From Shewanella psychrophila (lineage in GTDB: Bacteria; Pseudomonadota; Gammaproteobacteria; Enterobacterales; Shewanellaceae), in contig NZ_CP014782.1 in assembly GCF_002005305.1 (NCBI RefSeq), positions 186,001 to 250,000 on the forward strand: 64,000 nt of DNA, given 5' to 3'. Made by a program: the position numbers and the translations under genes. Below, piece after piece: positions 27,781 to 36,838 of this stretch (position 1 is its first letter; every line of letters starts with the position of its first letter). The notes below the pieces were generated by a model, which worked only from the letters and a program-made list of their open reading frames with translations, searched no databases and was not told where the DNA came from.

Positions 27781-28463
27781 AAAAGGGTTCTATGTTTTTA
27801 TAACAATGAGTTTGGTGCTTAAGAACTCGTTGTTAGGGATCTTTCCGGCAAAGAGGGGTAAATCCAGGGAGAATTGACCTCTTTGCTTACCAACTAATCT
27901 ACTCCATCTTGTCTGTATGAATGCTGAATCATGATGCAGAGAGAGAGAATAACTCTTATTTTAATATATAAACCTGTCTTTATTGATAAAGGTCGCCTCT
28001 AACGTTTTAAACGAGTTTCCCTATTGAAAGTCTTAAAATGTGATTGTCAGCATTGAATGCCTGTCTTAGTGAGTATTATTCAGAGTTAATTACTCATAAT
28101 AGATAGGAAAATGAGCATGTTTTATGAGTGGTAGGTTATTTTTTACCACTAGAGTTTATCTTTTTTAATAATAAAATCAATAGGTTTAATTTTTGTTTTG
28201 AAAGTTTATTCAAATTGTAGTCTATTTTCTCGCTTTAATCTCTATTTAAGCGATAGCCTAAGGTAATTACTAAGTTTAGTAGATTAAAAGTACTGTAAAT
28301 AGGCAATTTTTCTTAAATTAGTGCAATAAGCACCCTCTAGTGCTTCGTTAGTCTTTTACATAAATGTATGGAAATAGTGGAAAAAATAGGTGAGAGTAAA
28401 GGGTTAAAGCTTAATCAAAAAAGCTGAGCAAATAGTCGCTAAAAAGAAGAATAAGGACATGAG

Positions 28464-29033
28464 ATGGAAGGATTGCTGTTAGCTTTGGGATTGGTAGTCA
28501 TTATCGTCTACCTTTGGTACGTGAGCCTGGTAAAAAAACGCAATGCGGGTCGTGAGGCCTTGTCAGGCATAGATGTGCAGATAAAGAAGCGTTCGAACCT
28601 AGTGCCTAATATTTTGAAAATCGCTCAAAAATTTATGGATCATGAGAAGGCCTTACTCACCGATATTACAGAGTTGAGGGCCCAAGCAATTAAGTCCTAT
28701 GATGCCAATGACGCAGCAGAGATCAGAGAGCATTTAGCCGTTGCTGAACAGCTCAACACTAAGATGGGCCAGCTTATGATCAATGTCGAAGCTTATCCTG
28801 AGCTTAAGTCTGACAATACCATGCTACAGGCGATGCAAACCTATAACGAAGTCGAGGCACATATTTCGGCTGCGCGTCGTTTTTATAACGCTGCAGTTAC
28901 TGAATTGAATAATGCAGTAGAGATCTTTCCTGGATCAATTATTGCCTCAATGGCAAGCATCAAGATTATGCCTTTCTATGAAGCCGACGAGGCCTCGAAA
29001 GGGCCTATCGATGCCGCAGATTTTCTCAAATAA
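28464..29033 (+). CDS. lemA: LemA family membrane protein
   Basis: This 189-residue protein has one N-terminal membrane segment (LLALGLVVIIVYLWYVSLV) followed by a long four-helix soluble domain. The family signatures are VKKRNAGREALSGIDVQIKKR, SNLVPNILKIA and YNEVEAHISAARRFYNAAV. LemA proteins are widespread and of uncertain function; they are found with DUF3137 or TPM-domain genes, as here. An AAGGAC site precedes the ATG. It leads a three-gene run with the DUF3137 and lytic transglycosylase genes. Confidence 0.92.
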   Translation: MEGLLLALGLVVIIVYLWYVSLVKKRNAGREALSGIDVQIKKRSNLVPNILKIAQKFMDHEKALLTDITELRAQAIKSYDANDAAEIREHLAVAEQLNTKMGQLMINVEAYPELKSDNTMLQAMQTYNEVEAHISAARRFYNAAVTELNNAVEIFPGSIIASMASIKIMPFYEADEASKGPIDAADFLK

Positions 29034-29091
29034 TCTAATTTTGCGGTCTTTGGGGCCGCATTCCTTTCCTTGTAAACTAGTCTGATAGCAA

Positions 29092-30102
29092 ATGAATATA
29101 GTCAGTTTTATCTTAGGTGCTCCCATCAAATCTAAGCGGCAATCACAACGCTTGGTGGCTGTCCGTGGAGAGATAGAAGATCTAAGAGCCCATTATAATG
29201 AGCATATCGAGCCGCTCACCCGTAAATTCGAAAACCGCCGAGTCGCTTGCCTGAAAGCTCTTAGGCAACGTATCTATATGAGCATCGGCATCTTTTTGGC
29301 GATTGTTTTCGTGGTCTATTTGTTTGATACCCGTCAACGGTTGGATATTCCCTGGTTCCTCTACCTCTTACCTGCTTTACCTTTATTTTGGTGGTCCTCA
29401 AGGCCTGTTCAGCGTTACAAGAGTGACGTTAAACAGCGGGTTTTTCCTAAGATATTTAGCTATTTTGGTGATGACTTTATTTTTAGTCCGACCCATAGCA
29501 TGAGCTTGTCGGTACTCAAGCGATCAAAGCTACTTCCCCATTACGACGATGCAAAATTTGAAGATTATGTTCAGGGTACCTACAAGGGGGTGGAGATCGC
29601 GATAAATGAGCTGCAATTGACCAAAGAGGTGAGGCGGGATAAACGCACCGATACTCAGACCGTGTTTACTGGTGTGATGGTTCAACTCAGTAGTCATAAG
29701 AAATTTAACGGTCATACTGTAGTGGTTAAAACTCGAGGAGGGTTTATTAATTTCTTATCTGATTCATTTAAGAGTCTTGTAAGAGTGAAGCTTGAAGATC
29801 CAAGGTTCGAGAATCAATTCGATGTTTTTTCCTCTGATCAAATTGAAGCAAGATACTTGCTGACAGTGAGTTTTATGGAGCGCCTGCAAGATCTGGCGAC
29901 TTGTTTCACAGGTAAGATTCAATGTGCTTTTTATGATGATAAGCTGCTCATCATGTTAGCCAGTCGTGATAATCGCTTCGAATTAGGCTCCATATTCAAT
30001 GGTGCCACTTTTGAATATGAGTTCAGCCAAATAAATAAAGAGATGCAGCAGCTGTTTGCTATGATTGAAGTACTTAAACTCGATGAGTACACAGGACTCT
30101 AG
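29092..30102 (+). CDS. DUF3137 domain membrane protein
   Basis: This 336-residue protein has two adjacent membrane segments (about residues 64-100) after a basic N-terminal coiled region. A cytosolic domain follows with DUF3137 features (FGDDFIFSPTHSMSL, YVQGTYKGVEIAINELQL, FSSDQIEARYLLTVSFMERL). Genes of this type regularly follow lemA. The molecular function is unknown. Its stop codon directly abuts the ATG of the next gene, indicating tight translational coupling. Confidence 0.82.
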   Translation: MNIVSFILGAPIKSKRQSQRLVAVRGEIEDLRAHYNEHIEPLTRKFENRRVACLKALRQRIYMSIGIFLAIVFVVYLFDTRQRLDIPWFLYLLPALPLFWWSSRPVQRYKSDVKQRVFPKIFSYFGDDFIFSPTHSMSLSVLKRSKLLPHYDDAKFEDYVQGTYKGVEIAINELQLTKEVRRDKRTDTQTVFTGVMVQLSSHKKFNGHTVVVKTRGGFINFLSDSFKSLVRVKLEDPRFENQFDVFSSDQIEARYLLTVSFMERLQDLATCFTGKIQCAFYDDKLLIMLASRDNRFELGSIFNGATFEYEFSQINKEMQQLFAMIEVLKLDEYTGL

Positions 30103-31095
30103 ATGAGAAGATATAGTGCAGACTCAATTGAAAGGTTACTGGGTCGAGAGTGCTTTATAACATTTTCCCGATTGAGTCTCATATTCGGTATCTTATTGCC
30201 TATGAGCCAAGTTCAGGCTGGGTTTGAAGCAGAGTTGCAGTCACAGAAGAAGCCTCATTATAAGGCTAGCTATTCGGAAACTGGCTTGGTAGTAACTCAA
30301 AAAGCGAGTGAAGAAACTCGCTTTTCTGAAGTAACTGATACTGAACTTGCTTATGCAAGATCTAGCGATACAGGAGCCACAGATACACAAAATTCGGAGG
30401 AGTGGAAAAAAAATGTTGTTTCGACACAGGCCAAAAGCTATAAACCCCATATGTTAGACAACAACAGTTTAGTTCAAGCACCTAGCACTCCTATCCCCGG
30501 CTACTTACTGCCAAGCGGAACATCATCGACTGACATATCAGAGAATGGCGAAGAGCAACTTAAGGTATACCAGTATAAACAAGCCAATGGCGTGATGGTT
30601 TTTTCGGATCACGCCCCTGGTGGCAGTGATTATCAGGTGCTGCTTTATGACTGTTATGCCTGTCGCCCTGATTCAGAGCTGGATTGGCGTAGAATGCCAC
30701 TGTTTTCCCATGACTATGACGAGCTTATTGGTCAAGCGGCTAAAAGGCACAAGTTAGATCCGGCACTGATCCGTGCCGTCATTCATGCAGAATCTGCCTT
30801 CAATGTGTTTGCACTTTCCCGCACGGGAGCCATGGGTTTGATGCAGTTGATGCCGGAAACCGCCAAAGAGCTGGGCGTAAGCAATGCCTTTCGACCGGAT
30901 CAGAACATCGATGGCGGTGCAAAATATCTGGCTCAGATGCTAAAGCGCTTCGATGGTGATATAGAGCTTGCCTGCGCCGCCTACAATGCGGGCCCCGCCA
31001 CTGTGACTAACTATAATGGCATTCCCCCTTACCCCGAGACTCAAGCCTATGTAAAACGAGTGAAAATCCTTCTACAACGTTATCGTAAATCCTAG
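30103..31095 (+). CDS. Soluble lytic murein transglycosylase-like protein (SLT family)
   Basis: This 330-residue exported protein has an N-terminal signal segment (FITFSRLSLIFGILLPMSQVQA-GF) and a long disordered region. A DUF4124-like patch (YQYKQANGVMVFSDHAPG) follows, then a C-terminal SLT domain with the catalytic glutamate in HAESAFN and the family motifs GAMGLMQLMPETAKELGV and AAYNAGPATV. It cleaves peptidoglycan glycan strands with formation of anhydro-muramic ends. It starts immediately after the DUF3137 stop codon, and its own end overlaps the convergent MATE gene by 4 bp. Confidence 0.9.
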   Translation: MRRYSADSIERLLGRECFITFSRLSLIFGILLPMSQVQAGFEAELQSQKKPHYKASYSETGLVVTQKASEETRFSEVTDTELAYARSSDTGATDTQNSEEWKKNVVSTQAKSYKPHMLDNNSLVQAPSTPIPGYLLPSGTSSTDISENGEEQLKVYQYKQANGVMVFSDHAPGGSDYQVLLYDCYACRPDSELDWRRMPLFSHDYDELIGQAAKRHKLDPALIRAVIHAESAFNVFALSRTGAMGLMQLMPETAKELGVSNAFRPDQNIDGGAKYLAQMLKRFDGDIELACAAYNAGPATVTNYNGIPPYPETQAYVKRVKILLQRYRKS

Positions 31096-32525
31096 GCCCT
31101 AGACCCTAGGAGCTGATTAACCTCGCGATCCTTATCTGTTTTTAAATGGTGCCAAACCATAGGCGCCACAATTAAAAACATCACTATATTAGAGATAGGC
31201 ATTGCAAGCCACACGCCAGTGACCCCGAATAGAGGCGGTAAAAAGTAGAGGAATGGAAGCTGGATCAGCATATTACCTATGGATATTCCTAATGCCTTCT
31301 TTCCCTGATTCACGGCCATGAAGAACATGATCGCTAACACCAGGTAGCCATCGAGAAACATGGCAAATAGGTGTAGCCGAATTCCTGTGGTCGCTTCTTC
31401 TATCAGGGCTGTGTCTTCACTGTTAAACATGCCGATAATGTTACTTGGAAATAGATTCAGGATAAGTAACCAGACAATCCCGGCTGTGATGGTGACTTTA
31501 GTCGCCAGCACTAGCACCTTCTTAATGTTTTCAGTCTGTTTAGCACCGAAGAAGTAACTCACCGGCGGCTGCATCCCTTCCCCTAATCCCTCGGCGATAA
31601 AGTAATAGAGCACCATCAGGTAGCCGACAATGGCAAAAGCGCCGACTGTAACTGGTGAGCCATACTCCATAAATAGACGATTATGTAGCGCGAACACGAA
31701 ACTTGTATAGAGGTACATAACGAAGCTAGAAGCACCCAAGAGTAGTATTTGCTTTGCTAGTCTAGAGTCGAATCTCATTGCTGATAATTTTAGTGTTAAG
31801 TTACCCACTTTCAATCTTGTGGTCGATGATAAAAAATAGGCTAGTCCACACAACGAGACTGTTACCTGTGCTGCTACCGTTGCCACGCCTGCGCCATGCA
31901 GAGCCATATCCATACGTACGATAAAGAGGTAATCGAGTAGGATATTAATACAGGCACCCATAATCATAAGTCCGGTTGCGATATTGGGACTTTCGTCGTT
32001 ACGGATCAGAATGGGCATTGCGGAAGCCAGAATGGTAAAGACTAAGGTCCAGATAAAAGGGCCTATGTACTGTTGCCCCAGTAGTAAGGTGTTGTCGATA
32101 CCGCCTTGGATTTGCAATAAATGAGTTCCACTTATCGATAATAAGATTGAACCTAGTATCCCAAAAACTAAGATAAGGAAGATCGCTGTCGTTAAGGTGC
32201 GGTTGGTTTTGTTAGAGTGAGTGAGAGCGTCTGATTTGACCGAAGAAGAGACTTGTTCTTCACCTCGGCTTCTGGAGATAAGGCTACCCGACCCCATGCC
32301 TATCATGAGGCCAATGCCCGCAAAAACATAGATGATAGGCCAAGCCATATTAATACCAGCCAGTCCCTCGTGGCCTACGTATTGGCCGATAAATATACCA
32401 TCAATTATTTGATAGAAGCTGTTGACCAGCATGGCTGCAACTGACGGAATCGCATAACGCCAGAAGGTGCGGTTAATGCTTTTATTTGATGAATCGGGTA
32501 TTGATATCTGGTCGTTGGCTTGCAT
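31092..32525 (-). CDS. MATE family multidrug/Na+ antiporter
   Basis: This 477-residue membrane protein has 12 hydrophobic segments in two homologous halves. It has MATE features: AIPSVAAMLVNSFYQIIDGIFIG at the start, GLMIGMGSGSLISRSRGEE, and FFMAVNQGKKALGISIGNML in the second half. It is closest in pattern to the MepA-like branch. It would export cationic or lipophilic compounds using an ion gradient. A LysR gene is divergent, 160 bp away, and may control it. Confidence 0.92.
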   Translation of the reverse strand: MQANDQISIPDSSNKSINRTFWRYAIPSVAAMLVNSFYQIIDGIFIGQYVGHEGLAGINMAWPIIYVFAGIGLMIGMGSGSLISRSRGEEQVSSSVKSDALTHSNKTNRTLTTAIFLILVFGILGSILLSISGTHLLQIQGGIDNTLLLGQQYIGPFIWTLVFTILASAMPILIRNDESPNIATGLMIMGACINILLDYLFIVRMDMALHGAGVATVAAQVTVSLCGLAYFLSSTTRLKVGNLTLKLSAMRFDSRLAKQILLLGASSFVMYLYTSFVFALHNRLFMEYGSPVTVGAFAIVGYLMVLYYFIAEGLGEGMQPPVSYFFGAKQTENIKKVLVLATKVTITAGIVWLLILNLFPSNIIGMFNSEDTALIEEATTGIRLHLFAMFLDGYLVLAIMFFMAVNQGKKALGISIGNMLIQLPFLYFLPPLFGVTGVWLAMPISNIVMFLIVAPMVWHHLKTDKDREVNQLLGSRA

Positions 32526-32684
32526 AGATCACTTCTGAATTTTAAATATGGAATCTGGATATCCCATTAGGTTATCCTTAATTTTCGGATTGATTAAATC
32601 AGTTCGTATCCGGAAAGCGGATAGGTCGCTTATTTAGAGGCAATACTAAAATGAGAGTTAGGATAAGAGTAAAGGTGAGATGAT

Positions 32685-33581
32685 ATGAACTGGACGCTTT
32701 ATCAGCTGGAAGCTTTCGTGCTTTCGGTTAATCATGGCTCATTCTCGGCGGCCGCAAGAAAACTGGGTAGGGCACAGTCTAGGATCAGTACGGCTATTGC
32801 CAATCTGGAAGTAGATCTGGGCTTTGAGCTATTCGATCGTAGTGCCAAGTTACCTGTGCTTACTAAACATGGTGAAGATATGTTTATTCAGGCTCAGGCC
32901 GTGCTCGAACAATGCCAGAGGCTCGAATCTCGTGCGATGACGCTTAATACCGGCCAGGAGATCGCGTTAACAGTTGCCATGGATGAAGCCGTTCCGGTTA
33001 ATGCTTTTGAGCTGTTATTTGAACAAGTAGCAATACAATTTCCTTTGTTGAAACTGACGATTATCAATGGCTCCAGAGATGATATCGCCTCATGGGTAGA
33101 TGAAGGCAAGGCTGATATGGGAATTGTTTTTCATGTGAGGGAGTTACCCGGTTCATTAGAATTTATGTCTATAGGCCAATTCAGGCAGTCACTGATAGTG
33201 TCACCTAAACACGCGTTAGCAAAAATTCCGTCTCCCAAAATAGCCGATCTCAATCAGTATCGTCAGCTGGTTATCCGTGATCGTGTAGGTGACAGTCAGG
33301 CCAAGGCACTGTCACCAAATCATTGGTATATAGATAGTTATTATTATATGACGGCACTGGTGATACGTGGTGTAGGTTGGGCACTCGTGCCTGAGCACGT
33401 GGTCAATGCCGAGTGGTATTCTGGCGATGTTGTCGAGCTATCGACAGAATATATTCCCGATCCTCTTTTGGTCGAAATGGGGGTCGTTAATCGCCGTGAT
33501 AAAGCCTATGGTCCTGTAATGGAGTGGATTTTTATCGAAATAGAGTCCATGTTTAAGTCTAATAAGCTTCAAAATTATTGA
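32685..33581 (+). CDS. LysR-family transcriptional regulator
   Basis: This 298-residue protein has a typical N-terminal winged helix-turn-helix (NHGSFSAAARKLGRAQSRIS, then LELFDR-like FELFDRSAKLPVLTKHG) and a substrate-binding-like effector domain. It is divergent from the MATE pump and followed 45 bp later by a small DUF4440 gene. The MATE/LysR pairing is the same layout as the MFS/LysR pair at 12.7-15.2 kb, and in both cases a small NTF2-fold gene accompanies the unit. Confidence 0.92.
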   Translation: MNWTLYQLEAFVLSVNHGSFSAAARKLGRAQSRISTAIANLEVDLGFELFDRSAKLPVLTKHGEDMFIQAQAVLEQCQRLESRAMTLNTGQEIALTVAMDEAVPVNAFELLFEQVAIQFPLLKLTIINGSRDDIASWVDEGKADMGIVFHVRELPGSLEFMSIGQFRQSLIVSPKHALAKIPSPKIADLNQYRQLVIRDRVGDSQAKALSPNHWYIDSYYYMTALVIRGVGWALVPEHVVNAEWYSGDVVELSTEYIPDPLLVEMGVVNRRDKAYGPVMEWIFIEIESMFKSNKLQNY

Positions 33582-33626
33582 TTTGTGCTAACTTAAGTTT
33601 AAGTGCAGTGAGAAGGGGAGGATTGC

Positions 33627-34004
33627 ATGTTAACTAGTTTAAAGCAAAAACTCGTCGAATTAGAGCTCTACCTGCTTAAGTCTGATGTCCGATCATCACC
33701 CGCTGAGTTAGATCTGCTCATTCATAACGACTTTCACGAGTTTGGTGCGTCCGGTGCCAGTTTTGGTAAGCGAGAAGTACTCGAATGTTTACCTAAAGAG
33801 AAGTGTCCTGAGTTTTGTGCCACCAGTTTCGAGCTTAGAATGTTATCAAAAGATCTTGCTCAGTTGCTGTATCGAGCCACGATGAAGAAACAGGATGAAT
33901 TTAACACGCGTTATTCACTGAGAAGCTCGCTGTGGAAACACAATGAAGAGTTAGGTGAGTGGCAGATGATTTTTCATCAGGGAACAACTTGTGAGCGATT
34001 TTAA
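33627..34004 (+). CDS. DUF4440 / NTF2-fold protein
   Basis: This 125-residue cytosolic protein has the DUF4440 layout: an N-terminal helix (LVELELYLLKSDVRSSPAELDLLIHNDFHEFG), the turn ASGASFGKREVLECL, strands, and the C-terminal RSSLWKHNEELGEWQMIFHQGT. The fold is NTF2-like. The exact activity is unknown. A strong GGGGAGGA ribosome-binding site precedes the ATG. It is probably cotranscribed with the upstream LysR gene. Confidence 0.82.
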   Translation: MLTSLKQKLVELELYLLKSDVRSSPAELDLLIHNDFHEFGASGASFGKREVLECLPKEKCPEFCATSFELRMLSKDLAQLLYRATMKKQDEFNTRYSLRSSLWKHNEELGEWQMIFHQGTTCERF

Positions 34005-34023
34005 TAGTCATTGATTAGTAGAT

Positions 34024-34050
34024 AAAAAAGCCGCAATGAAGCGGCTTTAC
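34024..34050. terminator. Bidirectional terminator between DUF4440 gene and rlmJ
   Basis: The stem AAAGCCGC / GCGGCTTT with a 6-nt loop, preceded by more A residues, sits between two convergent genes. Confidence 0.82.
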
Positions 34051-34086
34051 TGTTTTTATTATGCAGGCTAATAAAATGTTCGTGGC

Positions 34087-34929
34087 TTATTCGCCGACTT
34101 CCCATTTCACTGAGACTTTGCCGCCGCCTTGATTAAGCAATGGAGAAAGATAATCAAGCATCTCTGAAGCTGTCTCATCTAACTGCCAAGGTGGGTTGAT
34201 GACCCAAAGACCAGCTGCGGTCATACCAAACTCATCACTGTCAGACTTTATCGCCTGCTCAATTCTAAGCTGACGCTTGATGCCGCTGTCGGTGAGCAGC
34301 TTAAGCATCTCTTCAGTCTGGGCACGTTTTACCACTGGATACCAGAGGATATAGATGCCGGTAGAGAAGCGTTTATGGGCTTTGATTATTGTCTTGGCAA
34401 CATCCTGATAATCGGTTTTCATCTCATAACTAGGGTCTATCAGCACAACGCCGCGACGCTCAAGAGGTGGTACTGCTCCAAGTAAGCCTTTTAAGCCATC
34501 GCCTTTAATGACCCGTACTTGCTTGTCACTACCGAGTTGCTCGTCAAGCAAAGCATGGTCGGCGCCGTGTAGTTCATGAAGTACCATGCGATCTTTTTCG
34601 CGCATATTCATGTCGACGAACGCTGGAGAACCTGGGTAATAGGTTAGCTCAGATTCACCTTGGTTGAAGTGCTTAACGTCTTCAATATATTGTTGCAGTG
34701 ATTCTGGGAGGTCGTTCTTATCCCAGAGTTTTGCCACACCATCGAGGTATTCCCCAGTTTTTTGTGCAAACTCATCGGTGAGAGCGTAACCACCGGCACC
34801 GGCATGGGTATCTATATAGGCCAGTGGCTTATTTTTCTTATGCAGTGATTTCAGCACTTGTAGCAAGATCGAGTGCTTTAACACATCGGCATAATTTCCG
34901 GCATGGTAGCCGTGGCGATAACTAAGCAT
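34087..34929 (-). CDS. rlmJ: 23S rRNA (adenine2030-N6)-methyltransferase
   Basis: This 280-residue protein matches RlmJ (YhiR) in length and pattern. The N-terminus is MLSYRHGYHAGNYADVLKHS, the SAM-binding segment is IDTHAGAGGYALTD, and the catalytic motif IV is DPSYE. A Trp/Pro-rich GLWVINPPWQLD segment follows near the end. It methylates A2030 of 23S rRNA using S-adenosylmethionine. It stands alone on the minus strand, facing away from rsmJ across an AT-rich gap. Confidence 0.95.
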   Translation of the reverse strand: MLSYRHGYHAGNYADVLKHSILLQVLKSLHKKNKPLAYIDTHAGAGGYALTDEFAQKTGEYLDGVAKLWDKNDLPESLQQYIEDVKHFNQGESELTYYPGSPAFVDMNMREKDRMVLHELHGADHALLDEQLGSDKQVRVIKGDGLKGLLGAVPPLERRGVVLIDPSYEMKTDYQDVAKTIIKAHKRFSTGIYILWYPVVKRAQTEEMLKLLTDSGIKRQLRIEQAIKSDSDEFGMTAAGLWVINPPWQLDETASEMLDYLSPLLNQGGGKVSVKWEVGE

Positions 34930-35623
34930 GAAAATTCCAAGAAAATTGAATGTATCAGTGTAAATTCCTGCGCTATATTAACACAATTATTTCCATGAGA
35001 GTCTGGATATTGGGTTGTAGGAATGTAGAGCTTACAGTGATATTTGTATATCAACTGATAGGCATAAATCGATATATCAAAAACTTATATTATTATAATA
35101 ATATAAGTTTTTGATATTTTTACGCTAGTTATTATTATCGATTAACTAATTCCTATCAATTTAATAGTCCGTCATATAAATTTAATATTACTCAGATCGG
35201 ATGTTTAACTCGTTTTAAATTTTTTAAAAAACAAATAACTAAAATTAGTCGTTGTGTTTAATCGGTTTTATCGCAGGTGATTGTCAATCACTTATGTATT
35301 ATAAAAACAAGAGGGTAACAAATGTTAACCTTGTTTAATCTTTGTCCGGTTGACAAATATTTTATTAAAGAGTAAAAATTTAAATATCTAGTTTATTTGT
35401 TAATCTTATTGTTTTTAATAGCAAGTAGAGTAATAAATTGAACTTGTTAGAATCAAGCTTTGTATAAAAGAGTGGGTTAACCTGAAGCTATTAACAGTCG
35501 CCAATCCAATGTGGGCCTAGCGGGACACAATAGCGGAAAGACTTTACTTGGCCGAAAGCTCTTGTATTCACTGAGCTGAGCTTTTGGCATAATGTAGAGA
35601 TAATCGTCCAAATTCGAGTTAAC
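34930..35623. other. AT-rich intergenic region between rlmJ and rsmJ
   Basis: This 694-bp stretch has no credible gene. It contains the perfect 44-bp palindrome at 35073-35116 and is otherwise strongly AT-rich, with divergent promoters expected at its ends. Confidence 0.6.
35073..35116. repeat. Perfect 44-bp AT-rich palindrome
   Basis: Two 22-bp arms, each the exact reverse complement of the other with no spacer, are centred at 35094/35095. Each arm contains AAAAACTTATATTATTA. A short T-run follows on the plus strand. Almost entirely A/T, it could form a cruciform, act as a weak bidirectional terminator, or be a mobile-repeat remnant. Confidence 0.75.
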
Positions 35624-36400
35624 GTGACTAAAGATAAACAAGAAAAATCGGTTCCAGGCATTTTTTTCAATGCTCAATATCCTTCACTGGAGGCTATCTG
35701 TCAGCGTTGGGGACTGGTTTTTGACAAAGAAGCCGATTTTGAACTGGTTTTTGAAAATAATACGTTGATCCTTAACAAGCGTGATGAGCCAAAACTTAAA
35801 GGTATTTGTGTGGACTTCGTCTCTGGTGCCGTGGCTCATCGTCGAAAATTCGGTGGTGGACGTGGTCAATCCATTGCTAAGGCGGTTGGGCTCAAACAAG
35901 GCGTAAATCCTTCAGTGGTCGATGGTACTGCGGGTCTTGGTCGAGATGCTTTCGTGTTGGCTAGCTTGGGCTGCACCGTGATTATGGTTGAGCGTCATCC
36001 TGTGGTTGCCGCCTTGCTAGAAGATGGTCTAAGACGTGCCTACGAAGATGTGGATATCGGTGAATGGATGCGTGAGCGAATGAGTCTGGTCCCCGGTTCT
36101 AGCCTTGAATCTGTTATAGAGCTAGGTAAAGAGGTCGATGTTGTTTATCTGGATCCCATGTACCCCCACAGAGAGAAGTCGGCTCTGGTTAAGAAGGAAA
36201 TGCGGGTCTTTCAATCTCTGGTGGGAGCCGACATGGATGCCGATGGCTTACTTGAACCCGCCATGACACTCGCGACGAAACGAGTGGTAGTCAAGAGGCC
36301 TGACTATGCTGAAGACCTAGATGGCGTGAAGCCGTCGATGGTGATAGCAACGAAGAAAAACCGCTTCGATGTCTATGTAAAGGCTGCGATGACGAGCTAG
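35624..36400 (+). CDS. rsmJ: 16S rRNA (guanine1516-N2)-methyltransferase
   Basis: This 258-residue SAM-dependent methyltransferase matches RsmJ (YhiQ). It has DFVSGAVAHRRKFGGGRGQS, the SAM motif VVDGTAGLGRDAFVLASLG, and YLDPMYPHREKSALVKKEMR with the catalytic DPMYP. It makes m2G1516 in 16S rRNA. The start is GTG at 35624. Its last 92 bp are part of a 163-bp unit repeated in tandem just downstream, so the 3' end of the gene exists in almost three copies. Confidence 0.95.
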   Translation: MTKDKQEKSVPGIFFNAQYPSLEAICQRWGLVFDKEADFELVFENNTLILNKRDEPKLKGICVDFVSGAVAHRRKFGGGRGQSIAKAVGLKQGVNPSVVDGTAGLGRDAFVLASLGCTVIMVERHPVVAALLEDGLRRAYEDVDIGEWMRERMSLVPGSSLESVIELGKEVDVVYLDPMYPHREKSALVKKEMRVFQSLVGADMDADGLLEPAMTLATKRVVVKRPDYAEDLDGVKPSMVIATKKNRFDVYVKAAMTS

Positions 36401-36729
36401 CTATATTGAAGTTATTGGTGAGCGTAGGGGCTAGCAGGTCGGGTCAGATCAAGAGACCTCAATTAAATACACTGAAGACCTAGATGGCGTGAAGCCGTCG
36501 ATGGTGATAGCAACGAAGAAAAACCGCTTCGATGTCTATGTAAAGGCTGCGATGACGAGCTAGCTATATTGAAGTTATTGGTGAGCGTAGGGGGCTAGCA
36601 GGTCGGGTCAGGTCAAGAGACCTCAATTAAATACACTGAAGACTTAGATGGCGTGAAGCCGTCGATGGTGATAGCAACGAAGAAAAATCGCTTCGATGTC
36701 TATGCAAAGGCTGCGATGACGAGCTAGCT
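36309..36729. repeat. 163-bp tandem repeat, 2.6 copies, containing the rsmJ 3' end
   Basis: Unit A (36309-36471) covers the last 31 codons of rsmJ plus 71 bp of downstream sequence. Unit B (36472-36635) differs from A by one extra G and one substitution. Partial unit C (36636-36729) covers only the coding-derived 94 bp and has three substitutions. All units begin CTGAAGAC. The extra copies lie after the rsmJ stop and have no start signal, so they are untranslated leftovers of tandem duplication. Confidence 0.93.
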
Positions 36730-36838
36730 TGTTATGGTTTACGGCCTGATTACGACTAATTTGAACAAGAGGTTTATGCTTTTCTATTTAAGCGTAAATA
36801 CTGAGACATTCTATCTAGTAACTCGAAAGGAAACTCAA

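Larger units (their letters stand above)
27534..28463. other. Long AT-rich gene-free region
   Basis: No open frame with a credible ribosome-binding site was found in these 930 bp on either strand. The region holds two hairpins with the same layout (at 27547-27573 and 27754-27780), whose T-runs face the minus strand. The rest is very AT-rich up to the lemA leader. Confidence 0.6.

Noticed and set aside
36309..36729. CRISPR array
   Set aside because: The repeat unit is 163 bp, the copies are adjacent without unique spacers, and the unit is derived from rsmJ.
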